From NCBI GenBank assembly GCA_021771575.1, contig JAETOX010000002.1, forward strand, positions 1 through 64,000: DNA of 64,000 nucleotides, written 5' to 3'. The notes beneath the pieces were generated by a model that saw only the letters and a program-made list of their open reading frames with translations, did no database searches and was not told the DNA's origin. The position numbers and the translations under genes were made by a program. This document shows positions 7,975-15,285 of this stretch, piece by piece (position 1 is the stretch's first letter; each line of letters starts with the position of its first letter). Origin of the DNA: Bacteroides sp. Lineage in GTDB: Bacteria; Bacteroidota; Bacteroidia; Bacteroidales; Marinifilaceae.

Positions 7975-8541
7975 ATGCAAACAATGATCAACTCTCAAAT
8001 TCCTGAATTCAGTGTTCAAGCTTTTAAAGACGGTAAATTCATCACAGTAACAGACAAAGACGTAAAAGGCAAATGGGGGATTTTCTTTTTCTATCCTGCT
8101 GACTTTACATTCGTATGTCCGACAGAATTAGTGGACATGGCAGAAAAATACGAGCAATTCCAAGCCATGGGAGTAGAAATTTATTCGGTAAGCACCGATT
8201 CTCACTTCGTGCACAAAGCCTGGCATGATGCCTCAGAAAGCATCCGCAAGATCAAATATCCAATGTTAGCCGACCCGACAGGAGCTTTAAGCCGGGCATT
8301 CGGAGTCATGATTGAAGCAGCAGGGATGGCTTACCGGGGAACTTTCGTTGTCAATCCGGAAGGACAAATCAAAGTAGTAGAAATTCATGATAACAATATT
8401 GGACGGGATGCAAACGAATTGCTTCGTAAAGTAGAAGCAGCTCAATTTGTAGCGACCCATGAAGGTGAAGTTTGTCCAGCCAAATGGAAGAAAGGACAAG
8501 CCACCTTAAAACCGAGCATCGATTTAGTTGGAAAAATTTAA
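7975..8541 (+). CDS. ahpC: Alkyl hydroperoxide reductase subunit C (peroxiredoxin)
   Basis: From the ATG at 7975 this is a 188-residue 2-Cys peroxiredoxin, the usual AhpC length. It reduces hydrogen peroxide and organic hydroperoxides in the cytosol and is recycled by AhpF. The peroxidatic cysteine is in FYPADFTFVCPTEL near residue 48, and the resolving cysteine in HEGEVCPAKWKKG near residue 167. A non-ATG start at 7960 would add five residues and is unlikely. ahpF follows after 48 bp, but an intrinsic terminator separates them, so AhpC is probably made in excess over AhpF. Confidence 0.97.
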   Translation: MQTMINSQIPEFSVQAFKDGKFITVTDKDVKGKWGIFFFYPADFTFVCPTELVDMAEKYEQFQAMGVEIYSVSTDSHFVHKAWHDASESIRKIKYPMLADPTGALSRAFGVMIEAAGMAYRGTFVVNPEGQIKVVEIHDNNIGRDANELLRKVEAAQFVATHEGEVCPAKWKKGQATLKPSIDLVGKI

Positions 8542-8546
8542 TTCTG

Positions 8547-8574
8547 AAAGCCGGCTTTTTAACCGGCTTTTTTT
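8547..8574 (+). terminator. Intrinsic terminator between ahpC and ahpF
   Basis: AAAGCCGG pairs with CCGGCTTT around an 8-nt loop and is followed by a T run. It lies between the ahpC stop and the ahpF start and would allow partial read-through. Confidence 0.8.
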
Positions 8575-8589
8575 AATCTTAAAAAGTTT

Positions 8590-10143
8590 ATGTTAGACCA
8601 TACATTAAAAGATCAATTACGAGATATATTCGCAGCATTAGAATCCCAATATACCTTGGATATTACGGTATGGAAGGAACAGGAAAGCCGTACCGAACTA
8701 CTGGAATTACTACAAGATGTGGCCAGTTGTTCGGATAGCATATCCTGTCGGGTAAAGGAAGGCAATTCCCTTGAATTCGGTTTACTGAAAAATGGACAAC
8801 CTACAGGAATTCATTTCCGCGGCATACCCAATGGCCACGAATTTACGTCGCTTTTGATGGCGATCCTGAATAGTGACGGCAAGGGTAAAAATCTCCCAGA
8901 CGATAATCTGCGCCAGCGAATAGTCCGTTTGCAAGGACCGCTGAAAGTAAGTACTTATGTTTCATTGACCTGCACCAATTGTCCCGACGTTGTACAGGCT
9001 CTCAACTTATTGGCGATTTTCCATCCGGAAATCGAACATGAAATGGTCGACGGCGCACTCTATGAGGAAGAAGTAAATGCGTTGAAAATTCAAGGTGTGC
9101 CTTCCGTTTTTGCCAATGGTCGGTTGGTTCATGTCGGACGCAGTGATTTGGGAGAATTACTGGAAAAATTGGAACAACAATTCGGGCAATCTTCCTTTTC
9201 CTCAACCACCGAGGAGAAACATTATGATGTAGTGGTTATAGGAGGAGGACCGGCGGGCGTGTCCGCAGCAATTTATTCCGCCCGGAAAGGGCTGAAAGTG
9301 GCTCTCTTGGCCGAACGGATCGGAGGCCAGGTAAAAGAAACAGTAGGCATTGAAAATCTTATTTCTGTACCTATAACTACCGGAAGCCAATTAGCCGACA
9401 ATCTACGCTCACACCTTCAACAGTATGCAATCGATCTCTACGAACACCGAAAAGTAGAAAAATTGGAAATAGCCCAATCGGAAAAAATAATTTTCACCCC
9501 GGGAGGAGAGAAATTTGTCGCCCCCGCCGTTATTATTGCCACCGGGGCAAGCTGGCGCCGGCTGAATGTACCGGGCGAAACCGAATATATCGGCAAAGGA
9601 GTGGCCTTTTGTCCCCATTGCGACGGTCCCTTCTATAAAGATAAGCATGTAGCCGTCGTAGGCGGAGGTAATTCCGGTATCGAAGCAGCCATCGACCTGG
9701 CCGGAATATGTGCTAAAGTCACTGTATTCGAATTTTTAGATTCTCTGAAAGCCGATGAAGTACTCCGGCAAAAAGCGGCTAGTCTGCCTAACATAGAAAT
9801 TTTCATCAGTTCACAAACGACCGAAGTGATCGGGAACGGCGAAAAAGTAACAGGTATTCGTGTAAAAGACCGCAATACTGAAAAAGAAAAAGTAGTCGCG
9901 CTAGATGGCATTTTTGTACAAATCGGACTCGCTGCCAATAGCCATGTATTCCAGGAAATCGTAGAAACAAACCATGCCGGAGAAATTATCACGGACGAAT
10001 ATTGTCGCACCGGAGTACCAGGGATTTATGCAGCCGGAGACGTTTCCACCGTACCCTACAAACAAATCATCATCTCCATGGGAGAAGGAGCAAAAGCAGC
10101 ACTTTCCGCTTTTGACGACCGCATCCGGGGAAAATTATCCTGA
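8590..10143 (+). CDS. ahpF: Alkyl hydroperoxide reductase subunit F (NADH:peroxiredoxin reductase)
   Basis: A 517-residue flavoprotein that passes electrons from NADH to AhpC. The N-terminal tandem thioredoxin-fold domain carries the CTNC pair at residues 128 and 131. A FAD-binding motif VVVIGGGPAGVSAAIYSARKG begins near residue 214. The thioredoxin-reductase-like active site FCPHCDG is near residue 340, directly ahead of an NAD-binding motif, VAVVGGGNSGIEAAIDLAG. The C-terminus has the second FAD motif GIYAAGDVS. Length and order are normal. It lies 48 bp behind ahpC and probably depends on read-through of the intervening terminator. Confidence 0.97.
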   Translation: MLDHTLKDQLRDIFAALESQYTLDITVWKEQESRTELLELLQDVASCSDSISCRVKEGNSLEFGLLKNGQPTGIHFRGIPNGHEFTSLLMAILNSDGKGKNLPDDNLRQRIVRLQGPLKVSTYVSLTCTNCPDVVQALNLLAIFHPEIEHEMVDGALYEEEVNALKIQGVPSVFANGRLVHVGRSDLGELLEKLEQQFGQSSFSSTTEEKHYDVVVIGGGPAGVSAAIYSARKGLKVALLAERIGGQVKETVGIENLISVPITTGSQLADNLRSHLQQYAIDLYEHRKVEKLEIAQSEKIIFTPGGEKFVAPAVIIATGASWRRLNVPGETEYIGKGVAFCPHCDGPFYKDKHVAVVGGGNSGIEAAIDLAGICAKVTVFEFLDSLKADEVLRQKAASLPNIEIFISSQTTEVIGNGEKVTGIRVKDRNTEKEKVVALDGIFVQIGLAANSHVFQEIVETNHAGEIITDEYCRTGVPGIYAAGDVSTVPYKQIIISMGEGAKAALSAFDDRIRGKLS

Positions 10144-10158
10144 AACCGGAAATGATCA

Positions 10159-10200
10159 ATTGTAGACGATCTCCACATCTTCCGGAGGTATGTCTACAAT
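10159..10200. terminator. Hairpin between convergent ahpF and the gene at 10200
   Basis: ATTGTAGAC (10159-10167) and GTCTACAAT (10192-10200) pair perfectly, with an inner CTCC/GGAG pair. It lies between two converging genes and touches the stop codon of the minus-strand one. The T run on either side is weak, so its strength as a terminator is uncertain. Confidence 0.5.
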
Positions 10201-10541
10201 TATTTTCGAATTATCATAGCTAAACCGATATTAAAAACCAACCCTTGTAATAATTTACTATAAGCAGTCGTATCACTGGCAGCCTTAGTGCGAAAATCTG
10301 TCAGGATATGAACACTTTCCTCTTCGCAAAGAGGTGGAACAGCAGTAACGACCGGTAAACTATAATCATAGTCCTGAGACCGGACCGTAATATGTGCCCA
10401 AGGCTCTAATTTTTTCTTGCCAACCTTGATTCCTGAAGGCCAGAAAATCTTTTTTATCTGTGCAGGAGAAAGAAAATAACGTTTCAAATCCAAATGGCAC
10501 CTATCCTGTAAAAAAATAAAGCGGTCCACACCCCAATTCAT
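10200..10541 (-). CDS. Hypothetical protein downstream of the LacI regulator
   Basis: I do not recognise this 113-residue protein. It begins MNWGVDRFIFLQDRCHLDL, and a central stretch is basic and aromatic (KKIFWPSGIKVGKKKLEPWAH). The C-terminal third contains one moderately hydrophobic segment (LLQGLVFNIGLAMII) that could be membrane-associated. There is no signal peptide. The start lies 4 bp beyond the LacI-family stop codon, with a purine-rich GAGAGG just before it, so the two genes are probably cotranscribed. It could be the end of a larger decayed gene, but the intact frame and close spacing favour a real small gene. Confidence 0.5.
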   Translation of the reverse strand: MNWGVDRFIFLQDRCHLDLKRYFLSPAQIKKIFWPSGIKVGKKKLEPWAHITVRSQDYDYSLPVVTAVPPLCEEESVHILTDFRTKAASDTTAYSKLLQGLVFNIGLAMIIRK

Positions 10542-10545
10542 CCTC

Positions 10546-11556
10546 TCATTTTACAAGTAAAGCAGATTCCCTGAGAACCAACTTATTTTTTATCAAACAG
10601 GTTTCGAAAGTTGTTTGTCTTTTCTTTTCTATTCGTTTTAATAATAACTCCATAGCTGCTTCTCCAACCTGTTTCTCTTGCCGGTCAACCGAAGCCAAAG
10701 CCGGACAACCGAATACCCCCGCCGGAATGTTACCATAACCACATACAGCAATCTCCTCCGGAACACGAAAACCTGCCTGCCGGAGTATTTTCAGAATTTC
10801 CAGTCCTATTTCGTCATTCAATGCAAAGATTCCATCGACATGTCGGGCACGTATCATGGGAAGTACTTCATTAGATAAATTCTCTAAAGAACGAAAAGGA
10901 AGGATCAGAGCATTGTCCACCGGAATAAGCCAATCGGTCAAAGCTTGTATATATCCCATCTGCCTTTTCTGAGCCCACAATAAATGCAATGACCCGGCAA
11001 TGTGCATAATATGTCGGCATCCCTGTCCAATCAAATGATTTACCGCCAGACATGCACTCTCAAAATTGTTTTCTACTACCCGGTCACTCTCGAAATCTCC
11101 GATGATATGATCAAAAACCACCAATGGTATTCCCCCTGTTTTCAATTCTTCCAAATGAGAAAATGTGTTGTTTTCAACAGGAGCAATAATCACTCCCTCT
11201 ACACCGGACTTTTGCAAAGAAAGGCAAATCCCGGTTTCCTTTTCGGAGAACCCTTTACTTTCAAATACCAACGTTCGATACCCCCGATCGGAAGCATAAC
11301 CGATGATCCCGCTTACCACCCGGGCATAATATACATCGGTCAAATGAGGAACCACAACAGCAATCAGATAAGAGCGTCTGTCCCTCAAACTTCGTGCTAC
11401 AGCATTGGGATGATAATGATACCGAAGCGCATATTCCCTCACTCGTTTTCGGGTCTCTTCGCTGATATCCGGATGTCCTTTCAAAGCTCTCGAAACAGTA
11501 GAAGGAGCCAGATTCAGGATTTGAGCCAGTTGTTTTAGGGTTAGGGAGGAAGGCAT
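10546..11556 (-). CDS. LacI family transcriptional regulator
   Basis: A 336-residue LacI/GalR regulator. The N-terminal helix-turn-helix reads LTLKQLAQILNLAPSTVSRAL, followed by the hinge region (RYHYHPNAVARSLRDRRSYLI). The rest is a periplasmic-binding-protein-like ligand domain with the familiar VVPHLTDVYYARVVSGI, DGIFALNDEIGLEIL and ICGYG-like segments. It probably responds to a sugar or glycan breakdown product; the ligand and targets are unknown, and no carbohydrate operon lies next to it. An inverted repeat at 11602-11629 upstream could be its own operator. A small unknown gene follows 4 bp downstream. Confidence 0.93.
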   Translation of the reverse strand: MPSSLTLKQLAQILNLAPSTVSRALKGHPDISEETRKRVREYALRYHYHPNAVARSLRDRRSYLIAVVVPHLTDVYYARVVSGIIGYASDRGYRTLVFESKGFSEKETGICLSLQKSGVEGVIIAPVENNTFSHLEELKTGGIPLVVFDHIIGDFESDRVVENNFESACLAVNHLIGQGCRHIMHIAGSLHLLWAQKRQMGYIQALTDWLIPVDNALILPFRSLENLSNEVLPMIRARHVDGIFALNDEIGLEILKILRQAGFRVPEEIAVCGYGNIPAGVFGCPALASVDRQEKQVGEAAMELLLKRIEKKRQTTFETCLIKNKLVLRESALLVK

Positions 11557-11601
11557 ACTATCTTTTTTTGATTTTTAACGGATCCTCACGTTATTAAGTT
11601 A

Positions 11602-11629
11602 CAGAAATCGTTAGTGAAACCGATTTCTG
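11602..11629. promoter_or_regulatory. Inverted repeat upstream of lacI-type gene, possible operator
   Basis: CAGAAATCG (11602-11610) and CGATTTCTG (11621-11629) form a perfect inverted repeat with a 10-nt spacer. Its right half, TGAAACCGATTTCT, resembles LacI-family operators, with a central CG flanked by A/T-rich half-sites. It is 46 bp upstream of the regulator start. The remaining sequence up to 12006 (about 375 bp) shows no convincing gene. Confidence 0.35.
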
Positions 11630-12006
11630 AATTTTTTATACTTAAAATCCATAAAATCAATACAACATTCAAATCTTTCTCCTAGTTTTGAATCAGTATT
11701 TGCGTCGAATTATATACCAACAGTCCACTTGCTGATGTAGAAAATAGTTACAGACGGTTAGAAAATTCTGATTTTTTAGTAAGTTTGTCTGTCTCCTATT
11801 TTTAGAAGAGACAACTTATTATTTAGAAGTTAATCGTTATTTATTCTTGTCAGAGAAACCGCCAATCTTCGTACAAAAGCAGGAATAAACAGTGACTTTC
11901 ATGCATAAGCGTGGACTGTTGTGTTTTTGCTTTTGGGTGCTTGGCGGTACCTTCTGATGAGAACACTTCGGTACACGCTTTTGTTATTGAACTAAACGAC
12001 AAAATT

Positions 12007-12684
12007 ATGCACAAAGAGGAAGAAGAAATCCAAATCCGCTTTATCAGTTATGCCCATATTCCTTTTAAAGCAGAAATAGAAGCCGAAAACTTACAGATTG
12101 ATTGGGGAGACGGCCAATACTCACAGTATAGAGGAAAGCATTTTCACCCTTCTCATACTTATGCCCACGAAGGCACATTTCTGATCCGAATGACAGGTAA
12201 AAAAATTACTTATGCTCATTTTGCACGTTTAAGCTTGTCCGAAATCCAGTTTCGTTACTGTAACACTCTGGAATATCTCGATTGTTCGATCAACGAATTA
12301 AAAGAACTGGACTTATCCCAATGCCCTTGTCTCGAAGAATTATACTGTAACTCCAATAACCTGGAAGAACTGCATTTTAGCCAGCATTCCCACCTTTCTA
12401 TTTTGAATGTTTCGTATAATATTCTTAAAAGTATAGATCTTTCGGGCTGTTGCAGTTTACAAACGCTGTATTGCTCCAATAACCACCTTAGTCATTTGGA
12501 ATTGAAAACATGTACGTCTATCCATCACCTCGACGTTTCTCATAATTTATTCGGAAAAAATGATTTAGATAGGTTATTCCTACAATTACCCGAAAGAAAT
12601 ATAAATGCTAGCCTTTGTTATACTGAAAATCCAGGAACAGGCTTCGAGAATCCCTCTCTATTTAAAGTAAAAAAATGGAGTTGA
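12007..12684 (+). CDS. Leucine-rich repeat protein with PKD-like N-terminal domain
   Basis: From the ATG at 12007 this gives 225 residues. The N-terminal part has a PKD-like pattern: LQIDWGDGQYSQYRG, then HFHPSHTYAHEGTFLIRMTG, near residues 33-70. Four to five LRR units of about 21 residues follow, each shaped LxxLxCSxNxLxxLDLSxCxxL (for example LEYLDCSINELKELDLSQCP). This combination is common in Bacteroidetes surface proteins, yet no signal peptide is visible from this start. A GTG start at 11911 would add a hydrophobic-poor 32-residue stretch and does not supply one. It could be cytoplasmic, or have lost its export signal. It stands alone ahead of yebC. Confidence 0.7.
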   Translation: MHKEEEEIQIRFISYAHIPFKAEIEAENLQIDWGDGQYSQYRGKHFHPSHTYAHEGTFLIRMTGKKITYAHFARLSLSEIQFRYCNTLEYLDCSINELKELDLSQCPCLEELYCNSNNLEELHFSQHSHLSILNVSYNILKSIDLSGCCSLQTLYCSNNHLSHLELKTCTSIHHLDVSHNLFGKNDLDRLFLQLPERNINASLCYTENPGTGFENPSLFKVKKWS

Positions 12685-12712
12685 TCTTTTTTCCTTTTTA
12701 CCTGAAAAAATG

Positions 12713-12720
12713 TAACTTTG
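12713..12720 (+). promoter_or_regulatory. -7 box upstream of yebC
   Basis: TAACTTTG fits TAnnTTTG and lies 45 bp before the yebC start codon. No good -33 motif is seen. Confidence 0.4.
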
Positions 12721-12765
12721 CGCCTTGCAAACAACATCAACATAAGAAATTAAATATCATATATT

Positions 12766-13485
12766 ATGGGAAGAGCGTTTGAATATCGTAAAGCACGCAA
12801 ATTGAAAAGGTGGGGTAATATGGCCCGTACATTTACCAGAATCGGAAAAGAAATCGATATCGCCGTAAAAGCCGGTGGCCCGGACCCAGCAAACAATACC
12901 CGTTTGCGTATCCTGATACAAAATGCGAAAGCCGAAAATATGCCGAAGGAAAATGTGGAACGTGCAATCAAACGTGCTATTTCAAAAGATACTTCGGATT
13001 ACAAAGAAGTTATTTACGAAGGTTATGCCCCGTATGGCATTGCTATTGTGGTAGAAGCAGCTACGGATAATAACACCCGTACCGTCGCCAACGTACGTCA
13101 TGCCTTTACTAAATTCGGCGGTTCATTGGGAACAACCGGTTCTCTGGATTTTATGTTCGACCGGAAATGCGTTTTCAAGATTAACAAACCTGAAAATTTC
13201 GAACCCGAAGAATTCGAACTGGAAATGATCGACTATGGAATAGACGAGATTTTTGAGGATGAGGATGGGGTCATTAATTTATACGGCTCTTTCGAAGCGT
13301 ATGGTAATGTTCAGAAATACCTGGAGGAACACCAATACGATATTGTCAGCGGAGAATTTACCCGGATCCCGACCGATACAAAAGAACTGACTCCGGAACA
13401 ACGAGCCGAGGTGGATAAAATTCTGGATAAACTGGACGAAGACGATGATGTAACTAACGTATACCACAACATCAAAGAAGATTAA
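12766..13485 (+). CDS. yebC: YebC/PmpR family protein
   Basis: A 239-residue member of the YebC/TACO1 family, acidic at its C-terminus. The conserved N-terminal block is present: MGRAFEYRKARKLKRWGNMA, then FTRIGKEIDIAVKAGGPDP and the NTRLRILIQNAKAENMPKENVERAI stretch. The family was annotated as DNA-binding regulators; more recent work on bacterial members and TACO1 points to a role in translation of difficult sequences. Length is normal. It is a single-gene unit with a tRNA-Lys gene 81 bp downstream. Confidence 0.93.
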   Translation: MGRAFEYRKARKLKRWGNMARTFTRIGKEIDIAVKAGGPDPANNTRLRILIQNAKAENMPKENVERAIKRAISKDTSDYKEVIYEGYAPYGIAIVVEAATDNNTRTVANVRHAFTKFGGSLGTTGSLDFMFDRKCVFKINKPENFEPEEFELEMIDYGIDEIFEDEDGVINLYGSFEAYGNVQKYLEEHQYDIVSGEFTRIPTDTKELTPEQRAEVDKILDKLDEDDDVTNVYHNIKED

Positions 13486-13566
13486 TCCGGAATATTTTGC
13501 AGAATTAAAAATATTGTTGCATATTTGCACCCGCAAAACGGAATTTTTCCGATATGCCGCAAAGAT

Positions 13567-13639
13567 GACTTCGTAGCTCAGCTGGTAGAGCAATTGACTC
13601 TTAATCAATGGGCCGAGGGTTCGAGCCCCTCCGAGGTCA
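13567..13639 (+). tRNA. tRNA-Lys (anticodon CTT)
   Basis: A 73-nt cloverleaf: acceptor GACTTCG/CGAGGTC with one G-T pair and discriminator A. The anticodon stem TTGA/TCAA encloses CTCTTAA, giving anticodon CTT for AAG lysine codons. The T-arm contains GGTTCGAGCC. The 3' CCA is not encoded. Confidence 0.96.
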
Positions 13640-13650
13640 CAGAGGATAAG

Positions 13651-13680
13651 CCACTTACGAAAGTAGGTGGTTTTTTTTTT
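13651..13680 (+). terminator. Intrinsic terminator behind tRNA-Lys
   Basis: CCACTTAC pairs with GTAGGTGG around a GAAA tetraloop, followed by ten T residues. The 231 bp from here to the end of radA hold nothing recognisable. Confidence 0.92.
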
Positions 13681-13911
13681 GTTGATTTTTCTACTGTTTG
13701 AACCAGTTGTTGGATCAAAAACCATACGCAAAGAATACAAACACTATTGGATCAATTGATTTCAAAAAAATATGGGGAGCGCAGAGGGAAGGATGGAAGT
13801 TGGAGGGAATTCACAATCTCTCCGGGGGGCACTCAATGAAAACCAAGAGGTTATGAACCAAATATATGTATAAGAAAACACAAGCAAACAAGCTCCCCCC
13901 CAAAAAGCAAA

Positions 13912-15273
13912 TCATCCAAAAAGTACCCGACAGATATCAGCAATTTTAGAAGCGAAGTGAATTTCTATATGAGCATTTTTTTTGGTCAGTCCTTTCTTGT
14001 TTCCCAAGGGAACAAAAATCCGTCTAAATCCTAATTTTTCTGCTTCCGAAATCCGTTGGTCGATGCGGCTGACCGCCCGGATTTCACCCGATAGTCCGAC
14101 TTCACCGGCAAAAACTGTATCTCCCGGCAAAGCAACATCGATGTTAGAGGAAAGCACAGCCATCACTACAGCCAGATCCAAGGCTGGGTCACTCACCCGA
14201 ATGCCTCCGGCAATATTCAGAAATACATCTTTCGAAGCCAGGCGAAAACCGACCCTCTTTTCCAATACGGCCAACAGCATATTCAATCGCCGGGAATCAA
14301 AACCGGTAGCCGACCGTTGGGGCACCCCGTATGCAGCAGTCGACACTAACGACTGCACTTCCAATAAAATTGGTCGTACGCCTTCTACGGTAGCCGAAAC
14401 TGCTATACCACTCAGTTCCTGATCATGATTAGAAAGTAGTAATTCCGACGGATTGGTGACCTGCCGCAAACCGCTCTCCAACATTTCGTAAATACCAATT
14501 TCGGACGTAGACCCAAAACGGTTTTTCATCGACCGTAAAATCCGGTACATATATTGCTGGTCACCCTCAAATTGCAAGACGGTGTCCACCATGTGCTCCA
14601 ATATTTTAGGTCCTGCCAACTGACCGTCTTTGGTAATATGGCCGATCAAGATTGTGGAAATGGTGTTTTCTTTACTGAAACGCAGCAAGGCATTGGTGCA
14701 TTCCCGGATCTGCGACAAACTTCCCGGAATGGAATCAACCGTCTCTGTCGCCAAAGTCTGAATGGAATCGATGATCAACAAATCAGGCTGGATCGTACGG
14801 GCATGTTCCAGGACCATTTCCAAAGAATTTCCGGAAAGAAATAAACAATCGTCGTTATTGGAACCTAGCCGCTGAGCCCGCATTTTTATCTGGGAAATAC
14901 TCTCTTCCCCCGAAACATACAGTACTTTGCCGCACCGGTTGTGAAGAGCAAACTGAAGAACCAAAGTCGACTTTCCGATCCCCGGTTCTCCTCCCAACAA
15001 AATCATCGATCCGGGCACCATACCCCCTCCCAGGACACGATTGAGTTCTCCGTCACCGGTATCCAACCGTTCGTCGGCATTTATTTTGATTTCTGACAAA
15101 CGCAAAGCTTTCGAAGTAGGCGAAGAGATGATCGAATTACCACGGCCCTTCATGGGCATTTCCACTTCTTCTACAAAACTATTCCATTCCCCGCAGACAT
15201 TGCACCGCCCTGTCCACTTTGCCTCTTTTGCCCCACAATTCTGGCAGATAAAAACTGTCTTGGATTTTGCCAT
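13912..15273 (-). CDS. radA: DNA repair protein RadA
   Basis: A 453-residue RadA (Sms), a RecA-related ATPase that helps branch migration during recombinational repair. The N-terminal C4 zinc finger is CQNCGAKEAKWTGRCNVCG. Walker A is GGEPGIGKST near residue 95, Walker B is LLIIDSIQ near 175, and the RadA-specific KNRFG motif lies near 252. A Lon-protease-like domain occupies the C-terminal third (GVRPILLEVQSLVS onward, with GEVGLSGEIRAV). Length is normal. It lies 12 bp behind the PBP gene on the same strand, so the two are probably cotranscribed. Confidence 0.97.
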   Translation of the reverse strand: MAKSKTVFICQNCGAKEAKWTGRCNVCGEWNSFVEEVEMPMKGRGNSIISSPTSKALRLSEIKINADERLDTGDGELNRVLGGGMVPGSMILLGGEPGIGKSTLVLQFALHNRCGKVLYVSGEESISQIKMRAQRLGSNNDDCLFLSGNSLEMVLEHARTIQPDLLIIDSIQTLATETVDSIPGSLSQIRECTNALLRFSKENTISTILIGHITKDGQLAGPKILEHMVDTVLQFEGDQQYMYRILRSMKNRFGSTSEIGIYEMLESGLRQVTNPSELLLSNHDQELSGIAVSATVEGVRPILLEVQSLVSTAAYGVPQRSATGFDSRRLNMLLAVLEKRVGFRLASKDVFLNIAGGIRVSDPALDLAVVMAVLSSNIDVALPGDTVFAGEVGLSGEIRAVSRIDQRISEAEKLGFRRIFVPLGNKKGLTKKNAHIEIHFASKIADICRVLFG

Positions 15274-15285
15274 AGTTATGTCGTT

